Source: JAFGTX01 sp942492225 (GTDB taxonomy: Bacteria; Bacillota; Clostridia; Peptostreptococcales; Acidaminobacteraceae). From it: 64,000 bases of DNA. Below, in pieces: positions 16,821-25,770 of the stretch. Position 1 is the first letter of the stretch; every line of letters begins with the position of its first letter. Under the pieces are notes generated by a model. That model did not search any database. It was not told where the DNA came from and was given only the letters and a program-made list of their open reading frames with translations. The position numbers were made by a program, and so were the translations under genes. The DNA lies in NCBI GenBank assembly GCA_942492225.1, contig CALODS010000013.1, forward strand, positions 1-64,000, read 5' to 3'.

Positions 16821-18083
16821 TTACCCTTCTATATGATGACCAGGTTGCATCAAGCTAACAGCTATAATACTCAATACAGATGATGCCAAAACAAATAACA
16901 TACCATTCCTAAATATTTCTGCCGGTACATCAGATACACCACTACCAGCATGGCTTTGTATATAAACACCAATGCCAAAACTAATAAGGCCACCACCAAC
17001 AAACTCTCCAACATTGACGAGTGAAGTTGCAATACCGGTATAAGCCAGGTCATTAACATCTTTTACATTCGTAAAAATTAGAATGTGCGCAATGATTGAT
17101 AGACCCATTATAAAAAATAAGATTGGTAGTTGATTAACTGGTGGTGCGCCAGCACAAATAACTAAAAAATAGAACCAACTACTCGCATAAATTATAGTTG
17201 CTGGTAACAAAATACGTTTTACATGCCCTCCCACATAATCTGCTAATTTGCCAATGATCGGTGCGCCAATTATAAATCCATAGGTCATAAAAGATAAATA
17301 ATACGATGCTTTTTCTATTGTAAAAGCATAGGTACTTGATAAGAAGTTAACACCCCAAAGTCCAAGTACAGATGTGAGAGATCCAACGAAGAAAACCATT
17401 GCAAAAAAATTGGGCCATGTTGCTTTATTAAACATAACACTTTTCAGCGCCCTTAAAATAAATTCCTTCGATATTCCCATGCCATTAAAGGTTTCATGTA
17501 GTCTCTTTTCTTCAGTTGTTTTAGGTTTCTCTTTAACTACTATAAAGATAAGTGCTGACAATACAAAAGTGATAACACCTAGTATAATAAAAATTGAACG
17601 CCAGCCCCAGTGCATTGCTATATAGGCAAGGGGGAATGTTGCAAAAAAAGCACCTAAATTTCCAAATAATGACGTTAGCCCCGAAAGACTTGAATACATC
17701 TTTGCTGGAAATAATGTCGCTTGAATTTTCATTACAGATACAATGATTACCGATGTACCAAGACCCACAAGAAATCTAGAGAGATATGCTAGTCCAACCG
17801 TTGTCGAAAGACCTAAAAGTATAGAACCAATTGCCGTCACAAACATGCCAACAGAACAAAGTTTTCTAACACCTAAGGTATCAACGAAGATTCCAACGGG
17901 TATTTGCATCAATGCATATGCATAAAACGTCATTGCTGTTAAATTTGCTAGTTTTATATTATCTAAATTCAAATCTTTCGTCAGCAAATCTGATACTGCA
18001 CCTATTGATAGTCTATGAAAAAAAACAATCACAAATGCAAATACTAATATTCCCCATGAAAACCATCTTCTATATTGCTTCAT
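16821..18083 (-). CDS. MFS transporter
   Basis: A 12-helix major facilitator of 420 residues starting MKQYRRWFSWGILVFAFV. It carries the loop motif IFVDTLGVRKL in the TM2-TM3 loop and a long hydrophilic central loop (VKEKPKTTEEKRLHETF). The style is anion:cation symporter/NarK-like, with FFHRLSIGAVSDLL in TM1. ATG 18083 is chosen because GGGGGTG lies just upstream. It is 35 nt downstream of thiC on the same strand and would be co-transcribed under the TPP riboswitch. Inference: it may import a thiamine precursor or related compound. The substrate cannot be read from sequence. Confidence 0.85.
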   Translation of the reverse strand: MKQYRRWFSWGILVFAFVIVFFHRLSIGAVSDLLTKDLNLDNIKLANLTAMTFYAYALMQIPVGIFVDTLGVRKLCSVGMFVTAIGSILLGLSTTVGLAYLSRFLVGLGTSVIIVSVMKIQATLFPAKMYSSLSGLTSLFGNLGAFFATFPLAYIAMHWGWRSIFIILGVITFVLSALIFIVVKEKPKTTEEKRLHETFNGMGISKEFILRALKSVMFNKATWPNFFAMVFFVGSLTSVLGLWGVNFLSSTYAFTIEKASYYLSFMTYGFIIGAPIIGKLADYVGGHVKRILLPATIIYASSWFYFLVICAGAPPVNQLPILFFIMGLSIIAHILIFTNVKDVNDLAYTGIATSLVNVGEFVGGGLISFGIGVYIQSHAGSGVSDVPAEIFRNGMLFVLASSVLSIIAVSLMQPGHHIEG

Positions 18084-18118
18084 ATGACACCCCCAAAGCC
18101 ATTGTACCATAGTAGAAA

Positions 18119-19426
18119 CTATTGTCGAAGTATATTCACATCTTCTCCATTAAGAACTTTTGTCATCGTACGTACAGCACACATTTTGCCACACATAGAA
18201 CAAGTTTTCTCGTCTTCAAGAACAGCATTTTCTCGATATTCTCTTGGTTTAACTGGATCAAGTGCAAGTTCATACATACGCTCCCAATCTAACGACTGTC
18301 TTGCATGGCTCATTTGGTTATCCCAAGCTCTTGCGCCAGGGACTTTTTTAGCAATATCACCAGCGTGGGCTGCAATTTTTGATGCGATAATACCTTCTCT
18401 AACATCATTTTCATCAGGTAGTCTTAAATGTTCTGCTGGTGTTACGTAACATAAAAAGTCAGCACCTGCTGCTGCTGCAATGGATGCACCAATTGCACCC
18501 GTGATATGATCATATCCAGGCGCAACATCTGTTACAAGTGGCCCTAGTACATAAAAAGGTGCGCCATGACATAATTTTTTTTCTAAAATAACATTTGCTT
18601 CTATTTCATCAAGCGCCATATGACCCGGCCCTTCTATGATAACTTGTACATTTTTTGCCCAAGCTCTTTTTGTTAATTCACCCAATTCAATGAGTTCCTT
18701 AATTTGGCTAGGATCAGTTGAATCTGCAATTGCACCTGGACGACAAGCGTCACCCAAACTTAGTGTAATATCATATTTTGCACAGATGTCTAATAATTCA
18801 TCAAAGTATTCATAGAAAGGATTCTCTCTGTTATTAAGACGCATCCAGGCAAACATTAACGAACCACCACGTGACACAATATTCATTAATCTCGGATTTT
18901 TCATAAACGTTTCTGCACTTGATCTATTCATACCAGCATGGATAGTAACAAAATCAACACCATCTCTGCCATGTTTATCTACAACATCTAGAAATTCCTG
19001 TGGCTGAATATCACGCAATTCTTTGTCATAAAAGCCCAAAGCGTCATAAACTGGAACCGTTCCTATCATAGCAGGTGAACGCTTTACCAATTCTTCTCTA
19101 AATTCTTGTGTTTTTCCATAATTGCTAAGATCCATAATTGCTTCTGCTTTCATGTCTAACGCCATTTGTACTTTTTTAAATTCCATCTCAATGTCATTAC
19201 AATCTTTTGAAATACCCAAGTTGACATTTATTTTTGTACGTAAACCTTCTCCAACGCCTTCTGGCGAAAGAGACTTATGATTCTTATTCGCGGGAATGGC
19301 AATTCTACCCTTTGCTACCTTTTCCATAATTTCTTGAACTGGTCTGTTCTCTTTTTGTGCAACGATTGTCATTTCTTTTGTAATGATGCCTTTTTTTGCT
19401 GCATCCATTTGTGTTGTGTAAGTCAT
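18119..19426 (-). CDS. thiC: Phosphomethylpyrimidine synthase ThiC
   Basis: Radical-SAM enzyme converting 5-aminoimidazole ribotide to hydroxymethylpyrimidine phosphate for thiamine synthesis. The 435-residue protein shows MTTIHAGMNR-type sequence (FVTIHAGMNRSS), SRGGSLMFAWM, SLGDACRPGAIADSTDPSQ, IEGPGHMALDEIEANV and GAPFYVLGPLVTDVAPGYDH. The C-terminal cluster-binding cysteines are CSMCGKMC (CX2CX3C). It lacks the long N-terminal extension of Bacillus/E. coli ThiC, normal for the shorter clostridial form. GGAGGAG precedes the ATG. A TPP riboswitch with terminator controls it, and an unusual GC-rich structured region lies in between. The MFS gene follows. Confidence 0.97.
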   Translation of the reverse strand: MTYTTQMDAAKKGIITKEMTIVAQKENRPVQEIMEKVAKGRIAIPANKNHKSLSPEGVGEGLRTKINVNLGISKDCNDIEMEFKKVQMALDMKAEAIMDLSNYGKTQEFREELVKRSPAMIGTVPVYDALGFYDKELRDIQPQEFLDVVDKHGRDGVDFVTIHAGMNRSSAETFMKNPRLMNIVSRGGSLMFAWMRLNNRENPFYEYFDELLDICAKYDITLSLGDACRPGAIADSTDPSQIKELIELGELTKRAWAKNVQVIIEGPGHMALDEIEANVILEKKLCHGAPFYVLGPLVTDVAPGYDHITGAIGASIAAAAGADFLCYVTPAEHLRLPDENDVREGIIASKIAAHAGDIAKKVPGARAWDNQMSHARQSLDWERMYELALDPVKPREYRENAVLEDEKTCSMCGKMCAVRTMTKVLNGEDVNILRQ

Positions 19427-19471
19427 GTGATTTCTCCTCCATCAAATTATAATAAGTTGTTAAAAACGTCA

Positions 19472-19585
19472 TAGAGCAACGCTACGCTGCGCGTCGCTCT
19501 GGTCGCGTTACGCGCCCAATACGTGAGTTGACGAGGTGCTATATATCCGTGTAAACACGGCTCTAAAGCACCTCATCACTCACGT
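19472..19585 (-). repeat. GC-rich nested stem-loops in the thiC leader
   Basis: Between the riboswitch terminator and the thiC ribosome site lies a region far GC-richer than its surroundings. One element nests three stems: ACGTGAGT/ACTCACGT (19521-19528 with 19578-19585), GAGGTGCT/AGCACCTC (19533-19540 with 19567-19574) and CCGTGT/ACACGG (19547-19560). The second pairs AGAGC-ACGC with GCGT-GCTCT (19473-19500). It may be an inserted palindromic repeat element or an extra layer of RNA control. It is not a tRNA and no coding frame is supported. Confidence 0.75.
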
Positions 19586-19603
19586 GCTGTTCTTATTTAT
19601 CAC

Positions 19604-19638
19604 GCAAAAAAACCATATACTAGGAAGTATATGGTTTA
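19604..19638 (-). terminator. Riboswitch-controlled terminator upstream of thiC
   Basis: On the minus strand AACCATATACT and AGTATATGGTT form an 11-bp stem with a TCCT loop, followed by seven T residues. Its place directly 3' of the TPP aptamer indicates control by transcription termination. Confidence 0.9.
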
Positions 19639-19651
19639 TGAACACATTCAT

Positions 19652-19742
19652 CTACTTTCCTACGCTGGCATTATCCAGATCAGGTTAAAGGTCAAAAAAT
19701 AAGTTTTTTATCTCAGCCGGCTATTATCCAGCACCCTTAGCA
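19652..19742 (-). promoter_or_regulatory. TPP (thiamine pyrophosphate) riboswitch
   Basis: Read on the minus strand this contains the conserved Thi-box blocks in order: GGGTGC, GGCTGAGA, AACCTGATCTGGATAATGCC and AGCGTAGG. These bind thiamine pyrophosphate. With the following terminator it should switch off thiC and the MFS gene when TPP is abundant. Confidence 0.97.
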
Positions 19743-19794
19743 TTAAGTATGACAGTCGTAACGAAGACAACTGTGTTTTGTTTTCTGCACTTGT

Positions 19795-19823
19795 ACTATA
19801 ACATATTAGTTTTGCTTAATCAA
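19795..19823 (-). promoter_or_regulatory. Sigma-A-type promoter for thiC unit
   Basis: Minus-strand TTGATT (19823-19818), a 17-nt spacer and TATAGT (19800-19795) lie about 55 nt upstream of the riboswitch. The promoter overlaps the 3' end of the preceding PQ-loop-like gene. Confidence 0.65.
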
Positions 19824-20069
19824 TTTCTTGTTTTTGAAATACAATAAAATATCAATGCTAACCATCAATCCATTGATTATATAAAGAATAATGACCATAT
19901 CTTTTGCGTAAATAAGTTTATGTAAAATACCAGACATATATCCAAGTAGTATGACGTATAAAAACATAATACTTTTACCCTCAATAGATTTTGATGTGTA
20001 TGATTTATAAATAGATAACGGCCAAGCTAGCCCAAAACAAATTAACATAACAATTTCATAAATACTCAT
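19806..20069 (-). CDS. Small PQ-loop/SemiSWEET-like membrane protein
   Basis: An 87-residue protein starting MSIYEIVMLICFGLAWPLSI. AGGAGTG precedes the ATG at 20069 at a good distance; longer starts would add an unlikely N-terminus. It has three hydrophobic segments, and the WPLSIYKSYTSKSIEGKSIM phrase resembles the PQ-loop repeat, with the P in helix 1 followed by S...KS. This is like small single-repeat SemiSWEET/PQ-loop proteins of Firmicutes. Those transport small solutes; the substrate here is unknown. The gene is upstream of the riboswitch, so it is not in the thiC unit. Confidence 0.7.
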   Translation of the reverse strand: MSIYEIVMLICFGLAWPLSIYKSYTSKSIEGKSIMFLYVILLGYMSGILHKLIYAKDMVIILYIINGLMVSIDILLYFKNKKLIKQN

Positions 20070-20229
20070 TTTATCACTCCTACCTAATGTAGTGTAATCC
20101 AATTCAATTGTTGATGCAAGAAGTTTATTTATTGTAAATGAACTTCTTTTAAACTTCATTCATATTTTTGATAAAATAGATTATAATAGGGTAATAGTAA
20201 GAATGTATATTACAAATAGGAGGCTGCAT

Positions 20230-20565
20230 ATGGAATCAAACATTTTAAAAAACAAAGTAGATGCAATCATTAAATTAAGAGACCAAAAAATTGCAAATGA
20301 CAATCAAGTTATGGAAATTTATGTTCAAGAAATAGGATGGCTTATTCTTCTATTAGATGATGTTGAAGTCGTTACAGATAACTGGTTTACTAGTACAAAA
20401 TATAATCAAAGTGAAATCATCTATGATGATAATGGTGTATTTTTAACAGTTAAACACGTTTACGTAAAAAATAAGGCTTCAGTTCATACTGAAAATAATC
20501 CAAAGTACAATTTAATTTTTGATGATATTAAAATCTTCACCGATAAGATCATCGCCTGTTTATAA
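20230..20565 (+). CDS. Hypothetical protein (111 aa)
   Basis: I do not recognise this family. An AGGAGG site 6 nt before the ATG at 20230 and a terminator right after the stop support a real gene. The protein starts MESNILKNKVDAIIKLRDQK, is soluble and acidic, has no membrane segment, and is predicted alpha-beta (VQEIGWLILLLDDVEVVTDN). It faces the minus-strand PQ-loop gene and shares a bidirectional terminator with the HAD gene. Confidence 0.75.
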   Translation: MESNILKNKVDAIIKLRDQKIANDNQVMEIYVQEIGWLILLLDDVEVVTDNWFTSTKYNQSEIIYDDNGVFLTVKHVYVKNKASVHTENNPKYNLIFDDIKIFTDKIIACL

Positions 20566-20571
20566 CAAGAA

Positions 20572-20618
20572 AGGGCTGTTTTAATACATTTTTGTGTATT
20601 GAAAACAACCCTTTTTCA
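20572..20618. terminator. Bidirectional terminator
   Basis: A long stem pairs AAGGGCTGTTTTAATACA with TGTATTGAAAACAACCCTT (minor mismatches) around a T-rich loop. T-runs follow on the plus side and A-runs flank the other. It serves the hypothetical gene (plus) and the HAD gene (minus). Confidence 0.85.
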
Positions 20619-20623
20619 TTATT

Positions 20624-21268
20624 TTATTGTTCTAAAACTTTTAATATATTCAGCAATTCAAGTGGTGTGTCCAAAATATAATCTGGTTGTTGATTACCAA
20701 AAGCCTCAATGGGTATCAAACTCCAACTTACAAGGACACTTACAATTCCTAAATTATGTCCCAATGAGATATCCGAGGTACTATCCCCTACCATAATATA
20801 ATCTGATAAGTCCCCACCCATCACTTCAATGATTGGATCAAACGAGACTGGATCTGGTTTTTTCTTTTTAACGTCATCTTTGGAAATTACACAATCAAAA
20901 TATTGCTCATATCCAAATTTGTCCAATCCATGAGCGAGTCCACCAGGTCCTTTATTACTCAATATACCCATAGGATAATGATTGTTTTTTAACCATTCCA
21001 GTAATGGTTCAATACCATCATAAGAATATGTTTTTTCTTCTCTAATCTCTTTATAGTATTGTCTATAGTAACGGATACCGTCATCAACTGAATCTATGCC
21101 AAAACTCTCAATTTGAACTTCTAAGGGCTTTCCTAATATTGGCTCTATATTATCTCTATAATCTGGCATTTCACCTTTAAATTCAAAATAAGTTGCATTT
21201 AAAGAAGCAATTACCGCTTCATTTGAATTGACTAATGTGCCATCGAAATCAAAAATAATTTTTTTCAT
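20624..21268 (-). CDS. HAD-superfamily hydrolase, phosphoglycolate phosphatase-like
   Basis: A 214-residue HAD phosphatase. Motif I is FDFDGTLVNS (nucleophile Asp and general acid Asp), motif II LSNKG, motif III the Lys in KKKKPDP, and motif IV VGDSTSDI. The C1 cap between motifs I and II is about 60-70 residues, as in Gph/PpaX proteins. Start ATG 21268 follows GAAGGAG. The protein probably dephosphorylates phosphoglycolate, pyrophosphate or a small sugar phosphate, which sequence cannot decide. It is divergent from sfsA across about 100 bp. Confidence 0.88.
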   Translation of the reverse strand: MKKIIFDFDGTLVNSNEAVIASLNATYFEFKGEMPDYRDNIEPILGKPLEVQIESFGIDSVDDGIRYYRQYYKEIREEKTYSYDGIEPLLEWLKNNHYPMGILSNKGPGGLAHGLDKFGYEQYFDCVISKDDVKKKKPDPVSFDPIIEVMGGDLSDYIMVGDSTSDISLGHNLGIVSVLVSWSLIPIEAFGNQQPDYILDTPLELLNILKVLEQ

Positions 21269-21370
21269 ATAATCTCCTTCTAAACTCCTGTCTATTATAG
21301 TGATTTTTAGAATGATGTGCAAGTCTTCTCATGGTATACTTTTATATAAACTATTATATAAGGAGATTTT

Positions 21371-22060
21371 ATGACTTACGAAGGAATTGTAAAAGCACTG
21401 TTTATTAGACGCATTAACCGATTCATAGCCGAAGTTGATATATGCGGTAATATTGAAATGGTGCACGTAAAAAATACTGGTCGTTGTAAAGAATTATTTA
21501 TAAAAGGTCAACAAGTCTATTTGGAAAAATCAACGAATCCAGATAGAAAGACCCGTTATTCATTGATTAGCATCTATAAAGGTGATGTGTTAGTAAACGT
21601 TGACTCACAAGTCCCCAACAAAGTCATATATGATGCGATTTTAAATCATGAGATAGATGGACTAAAAAAAATAAAAATGCTTAAAAGGGAATATACTTAT
21701 GGGCAGTCTCGATTTGATATGTATTTCAAAAGAGAAAATGGACAAGAGGGGTTTATTGAAGTCAAAGGCGTTACTCTTGAACGTGATGGCTATGCAACGT
21801 TCCCTGATGCACCTACAACACGCGGTGTTAAACATGTACAAGAATTAACAAAAGCCATAAAAGAAGGGTATGAGAGTTATATTATATTTCTTATTCAATT
21901 AAAACCCGTCACTTATTTTACTCCAAATCAATTAACTGACCCAGATTTCAAAAAGGCATTGATTACAGCAAGTAACTCAGGCGTTAAAGTATTAGCCTTT
22001 GATTCCAATATAACTGATACAACAATTTCTTTAGGCAAACCATGTCCTGTACATCTTTAG
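21371..22060 (+). CDS. sfsA: DNA/RNA nuclease SfsA family protein
   Basis: A 229-residue SfsA protein. Diagnostic stretches are HVKNTGRCKELF (OB-fold-like N-terminus), KSTNPDRKTRYSL, YGQSRFDMYF, the nuclease core FIEVKGVTLE, and FPDAPTTRGVKHVQEL. The D...E-x-K core fits its description as a metal-dependent nuclease. The biological role is poorly defined (the name comes from sugar fermentation stimulation). AGGAG precedes the ATG. The gene appears monocistronic, with a terminator after it. Confidence 0.95.
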   Translation: MTYEGIVKALFIRRINRFIAEVDICGNIEMVHVKNTGRCKELFIKGQQVYLEKSTNPDRKTRYSLISIYKGDVLVNVDSQVPNKVIYDAILNHEIDGLKKIKMLKREYTYGQSRFDMYFKRENGQEGFIEVKGVTLERDGYATFPDAPTTRGVKHVQELTKAIKEGYESYIIFLIQLKPVTYFTPNQLTDPDFKKALITASNSGVKVLAFDSNITDTTISLGKPCPVHL

Positions 22061-22123
22061 GGAGGTTAATTTATCATCAAATAGACAAGGCTGAGCGAAC
22101 ACTAATAATAAGCCTATAAGACA

Positions 22124-22156
22124 AAAGACACTTTTCATCTAAAAAAGTGTCTTTTT
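22124..22156 (+). terminator. Terminator after sfsA
   Basis: AAAGACACTTTT and AAAAAGTGTCTTT form a stem around CATCT, ending in TTTTT. It lies about 65 nt past the sfsA stop and just before the end of the opposing DUF1846 gene, so it may act in both directions. Confidence 0.85.
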
Positions 22157-22188
22157 GTGTAATTTAGCTTAAAGGCTTATTTGATTGT

Positions 22189-23694
22189 CTATTTCATATA
22201 CAAATCACTGCTTGGAAATAATGGGTCACTTGTTAAGCTTATACCAATTTTTCTTACTTCTGATTCATCACCAGGAATAAGCATATGTGTACAGTGTAAC
22301 TCACATCCTTCAAGTTGCTCAAGTGTTTCCAAAGCAACTTTTGCTGTATGATGTGTTGTAGCACTAATACTCAGTGCAATTAAAGTTTCTTGTAAACTTA
22401 AGGTTTGAAAGTTTTCTTTCATTCGCTTCTTAAGTTCTATGATAGAATCAATAACACTTGGTGTTAATAAGTGAATATTATCAGGTATGTTTGCCATATG
22501 TTTGATAGCATTCATCACAACACTTGATGTTGCATTCATTACCGCTGAATTTTTGCCAGTCATCATCGTTCCATCTTTAAGCATCATTGCAGCACCACAG
22601 AAAACAATATCGTCTTCATCGTGCTTACATTCTTTAGCAGCTTCTCTTGCTGGTGTTACAACTACACGATCTTCTTTTTTAAGTCCCAGATTCTCCATAA
22701 TCAATTCAGCACGTTCTACCGTTTCTTTATCAACAAGACCTTTCATATATTCACATTCATAAACGAAACATCTTCTGATAATTTCTTGATTTGCAGCAAA
22801 TCTTACGGCCTCATCATCCACAATGCCGTATCCAACCATATTAACGCCCATATCTGTTGGTGATTTATAAACAGAAGGTTCTCCAGTAATCTTTTCTAAT
22901 ATTCTCTTTAAAAGTGGAAAGCTATCCACATCTCTATTATAGTTAACCGTTGTTTTATCATAAGCTTCCAAATGGAATGGGTCGATTACATTGAAGTCTC
23001 TTAAATCTGCCGTTGCTGATTCATAAGCAATATTTACAGGATGATTTAATGGAACATTCCAGATTGGAAATGTTTCAAATTTTGCATACCCTGATTTTTC
23101 TCCATTTACTGAGTCATGATACAACTGATTTAAACAGGTTGCTAATTTACCACTACCAGGACCTGGTGCAGTTACAATCACAAGTTTATTTGTTGTTTCG
23201 ATATATGGATTCGCACCATAACCTTCTTCACTAACTACTTTATTGACGTCATTAGGATATCCCTGAGTAAATCCGTGAGTATAAGTCTTAATGCCTCTAC
23301 GCTCTAATTTATTTTTAAATTGTGTAGCTGATGGTTGTCCCTCATAGCGAGTAATAACAACACCGGCTAAATTTAATTCCCATCTTTTAAAATCATCAAT
23401 TAATTTAAGTACTTCCATATCATATGTTATACCAAAGTCTGCACGCAGTTTCTTACGTTCAAAATCCCCAGCATAAATACATAGAATAATATCTGCTTCA
23501 TCCTTTAATCTACTTAACAATTTCACTTTCACATTTGGGTCATATCCCGGCAATACACGCGCTGCATGGAAATCATACATTAATTTCCCACCAAATTCTA
23601 AGTATAACTTTCCATCATACTCATTTTTTCTTTCCAAAATATTCTCGAATTGTTGATTTAAATACTTCTCATTATCAAACCCTGTTTTGTACAT
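22189..23694 (-). CDS. DUF1846 domain-containing protein
   Basis: A 501-residue soluble protein matching the DUF1846 family over its full length. Recognisable segments are GFDNEKYLNQQFENILER near the start, LYLEFGGKLMYDFHAARVLP, and a Walker-like loop TAPGPGSGKLATCLNQLYHD. Later segments are GEPSVYKSPTDMGVNMVGYG and CELHCTHMLIPGDE. Family members are common in Firmicutes and have an ATPase-like or hydrolase-like fold, but the function is undefined. AGGGGG precedes the ATG. It is a single-gene unit between sfsA and the diguanylate cyclase. Confidence 0.93.
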   Translation of the reverse strand: MYKTGFDNEKYLNQQFENILERKNEYDGKLYLEFGGKLMYDFHAARVLPGYDPNVKVKLLSRLKDEADIILCIYAGDFERKKLRADFGITYDMEVLKLIDDFKRWELNLAGVVITRYEGQPSATQFKNKLERRGIKTYTHGFTQGYPNDVNKVVSEEGYGANPYIETTNKLVIVTAPGPGSGKLATCLNQLYHDSVNGEKSGYAKFETFPIWNVPLNHPVNIAYESATADLRDFNVIDPFHLEAYDKTTVNYNRDVDSFPLLKRILEKITGEPSVYKSPTDMGVNMVGYGIVDDEAVRFAANQEIIRRCFVYECEYMKGLVDKETVERAELIMENLGLKKEDRVVVTPAREAAKECKHDEDDIVFCGAAMMLKDGTMMTGKNSAVMNATSSVVMNAIKHMANIPDNIHLLTPSVIDSIIELKKRMKENFQTLSLQETLIALSISATTHHTAKVALETLEQLEGCELHCTHMLIPGDESEVRKIGISLTSDPLFPSSDLYMK

Positions 23695-23784
23695 AAGACC
23701 CCCTATAAAATTTTTAGCACATGTATATAATACAAGAATAAATAGGATGTGACCATCCCCTTTTTAGTAGTTTTTTGACACTTA

Positions 23785-25671
23785 TTATATTAGAAATTTA
23801 TTACGTCCAGCAAATTTAGCCTGATAAAGTAAATCATCTGCTTTCTTTACAATTGTCATAATAGATTCTTCAATAGACAATTCACAATAGACCCCACCTA
23901 TACTTACAGTTATTGAATCTGATGCATCATTGCCTTCGTGCACGATACCCATTTCTGAAATTGCACCTCGTATGGCTTCACCAAATGCTATGCCTTCTTC
24001 TCGCGTTACATCAAAACCAGCGACAATAAACTCCTCACCACCATATCTTGCTGCAAGATAGCCACGTTCACTTGCAATCTGTTCAATCGTTTGAGCAATA
24101 TTAAAAAGACACCAGTCTCCTTTTACATGCCCATAAAGGTCATTATACTTCTTAAAGTAATCAATATCAATAAGCATTAATATCATTGTTCTATTTTCTC
24201 TCTGAGCAATATAATAAGTTTTGTCTATTTCACTGAAGAACATACGTCTGTTGGGTATCTTCGTTAACTCGTCAATAAACGATAAATTTTCAAGGTGTTT
24301 ATTCATCCCTCTAAGTTTCTTGTTCGTTATTTCTAATTCTTCTGTTCTCATAATCAAATCTGTTGTACGTTGTTCAACTAAGTTTTCCAAAGATGAATTT
24401 AACATAACTAAATCATCTGCTAATTGCTTGTTTTTTATACCCAATTCCTCTGCTTCGTTAAACGCTTGCCCAAACTCCCGACCTAAATCGCCAGCTTGAA
24501 ATATAAAGAAAAGCATCAAGCCAAGGGCATTAAAGTAGGGGATGGAAACTGCTACAAAATTTGCAACAATATCAAAAATTAATACCAGCAGCAATGTTCC
24601 CAAGGAAATTAAAATCGTTAATTTTTCACGATGCCTTAAGTATTTTTTTATGACGTTAATAAATGCAACTAACAAAATCAAAACATATGTGATCAAAGTG
24701 ATTGGCAACATATAAATTGACATAATATCAACAGTTGTAAAAAATGATAAAAACGTAAAGGTAATTGCCATTCCTTTTACACCTTTTTCAAAGATGATTG
24801 GAAAAGCACCTTCAATTGATAATTTCAAATATTGTACAAATAAATACAAGCCGAAAAATAAGGGAACATAGCCAATTCTCATAAACAGTCCCCAAGAAAG
24901 CGTTGGTACAATTTGATGTAAGATACGTTCATTAATCACAAATCCACGAATACCAAAGTTAAAACATAAAAGCGCAAAATATAACGCACGTTTACTCGTT
25001 TTTCTAATCAAATAATAACCCATTCCGAAGATAGATAAGAAGACTACTAAGATAATTGAAATTAAATCTCGCGAGAACATTAACGATCTATAGCGTTCAA
25101 TACTTTCCTTTGAACCAAGTCGGACACTTTTTAAGTATGAAAAACTATCTTTATAATTGATAAATTCAATGTCGATATGCGTTGTTCCTGAAGCTCTAAA
25201 ATAAACAGCTAATGGACTATATAATTCAACGGCCTCTTCAATTCGTTCGGTAGGATTGCCTATTTGTCCATACAAAACACCATCGATGTATACTCTGTAG
25301 GCAGTGCCTACATACTCAACATTAAGACCGTATCCTCTTTCTTCCTCAGCTAATAAAACATCAAGGGAAATCGTCCCAAAACCTTTATAAGGTGTTTTCG
25401 GATCATCTTTCACTACATATTTACTTGGCAATTTAGCCATCGTAATTTCTGTCTGTTCTTTGGGATTAGACATAATAAAATTATCGTTTGAATACTTCCA
25501 TTCGCCATCTAAATAGTAAATTTCATTCAAAGAGAATGTTTTATCATTCAGTGTTAATTCACCCAATTGACTATTCATATGTTCTTCGTCTACAATAGCG
25601 GCTGGTAAATAAATTAATACAATAAAACTTATCAGCACCAGTATAAAGAAAATTCTGTATTTTTTCTCCAT
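23785..25671 (-). CDS. 7TM-sensor diguanylate cyclase
   Basis: A 628-residue membrane c-di-GMP synthase. TM1 (~8-26) is followed by an extracytoplasmic beta-sandwich of about 170 residues of the 7TMR-DISM type (LDGEWKYSNDNF; YVGTAYRVYIDGVLYGQIGN). Seven membrane helices span about 200-400, a coiled coil about 410-455 (LVEQRTTDLIMRTEELEITN) and a GGDEF domain about 465-628. The active site is intact (ARYGGEEFIV), with DELTKIPNRRMF at the domain start. I see no RxxD inhibitory site five residues before the motif. It probably senses an external ligand and raises c-di-GMP. Confidence 0.93.
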   Translation of the reverse strand: MEKKYRIFFILVLISFIVLIYLPAAIVDEEHMNSQLGELTLNDKTFSLNEIYYLDGEWKYSNDNFIMSNPKEQTEITMAKLPSKYVVKDDPKTPYKGFGTISLDVLLAEEERGYGLNVEYVGTAYRVYIDGVLYGQIGNPTERIEEAVELYSPLAVYFRASGTTHIDIEFINYKDSFSYLKSVRLGSKESIERYRSLMFSRDLISIILVVFLSIFGMGYYLIRKTSKRALYFALLCFNFGIRGFVINERILHQIVPTLSWGLFMRIGYVPLFFGLYLFVQYLKLSIEGAFPIIFEKGVKGMAITFTFLSFFTTVDIMSIYMLPITLITYVLILLVAFINVIKKYLRHREKLTILISLGTLLLVLIFDIVANFVAVSIPYFNALGLMLFFIFQAGDLGREFGQAFNEAEELGIKNKQLADDLVMLNSSLENLVEQRTTDLIMRTEELEITNKKLRGMNKHLENLSFIDELTKIPNRRMFFSEIDKTYYIAQRENRTMILMLIDIDYFKKYNDLYGHVKGDWCLFNIAQTIEQIASERGYLAARYGGEEFIVAGFDVTREEGIAFGEAIRGAISEMGIVHEGNDASDSITVSIGGVYCELSIEESIMTIVKKADDLLYQAKFAGRNKFLI

Positions 25672-25722
25672 AATTTATCTCTCTTAATATTTATTCTTTC
25701 TTTTAATTATAACGAAATATAT

Positions 25723-25761
25723 CAAAAAAAGAAGTAAAAGTCTCATTTACTTCTTTTTTAA
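25723..25761 (-). terminator. Terminator after the selenoprotein gene
   Basis: On the minus strand AAAAGAAGTAAA and TTTACTTCTTTT pair around a TGAGACT loop and end in a T-run, just past the TAA at 25771. It closes the helicase-selenoprotein unit and separates it from the diguanylate cyclase gene. Confidence 0.88.
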
Positions 25762-25770
25762 GTATTAAAA

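Noticed and set aside
18119..19426. ThiC thought to be N-terminally truncated
   Set aside because: Short ThiC of about 430 residues with a good ribosome site is the normal clostridial form.
19521..19585. Nested hairpin as a tRNA or small coding gene
   Set aside because: It is one continuous nested stem without cloverleaf arms, and no frame there has a ribosome site.
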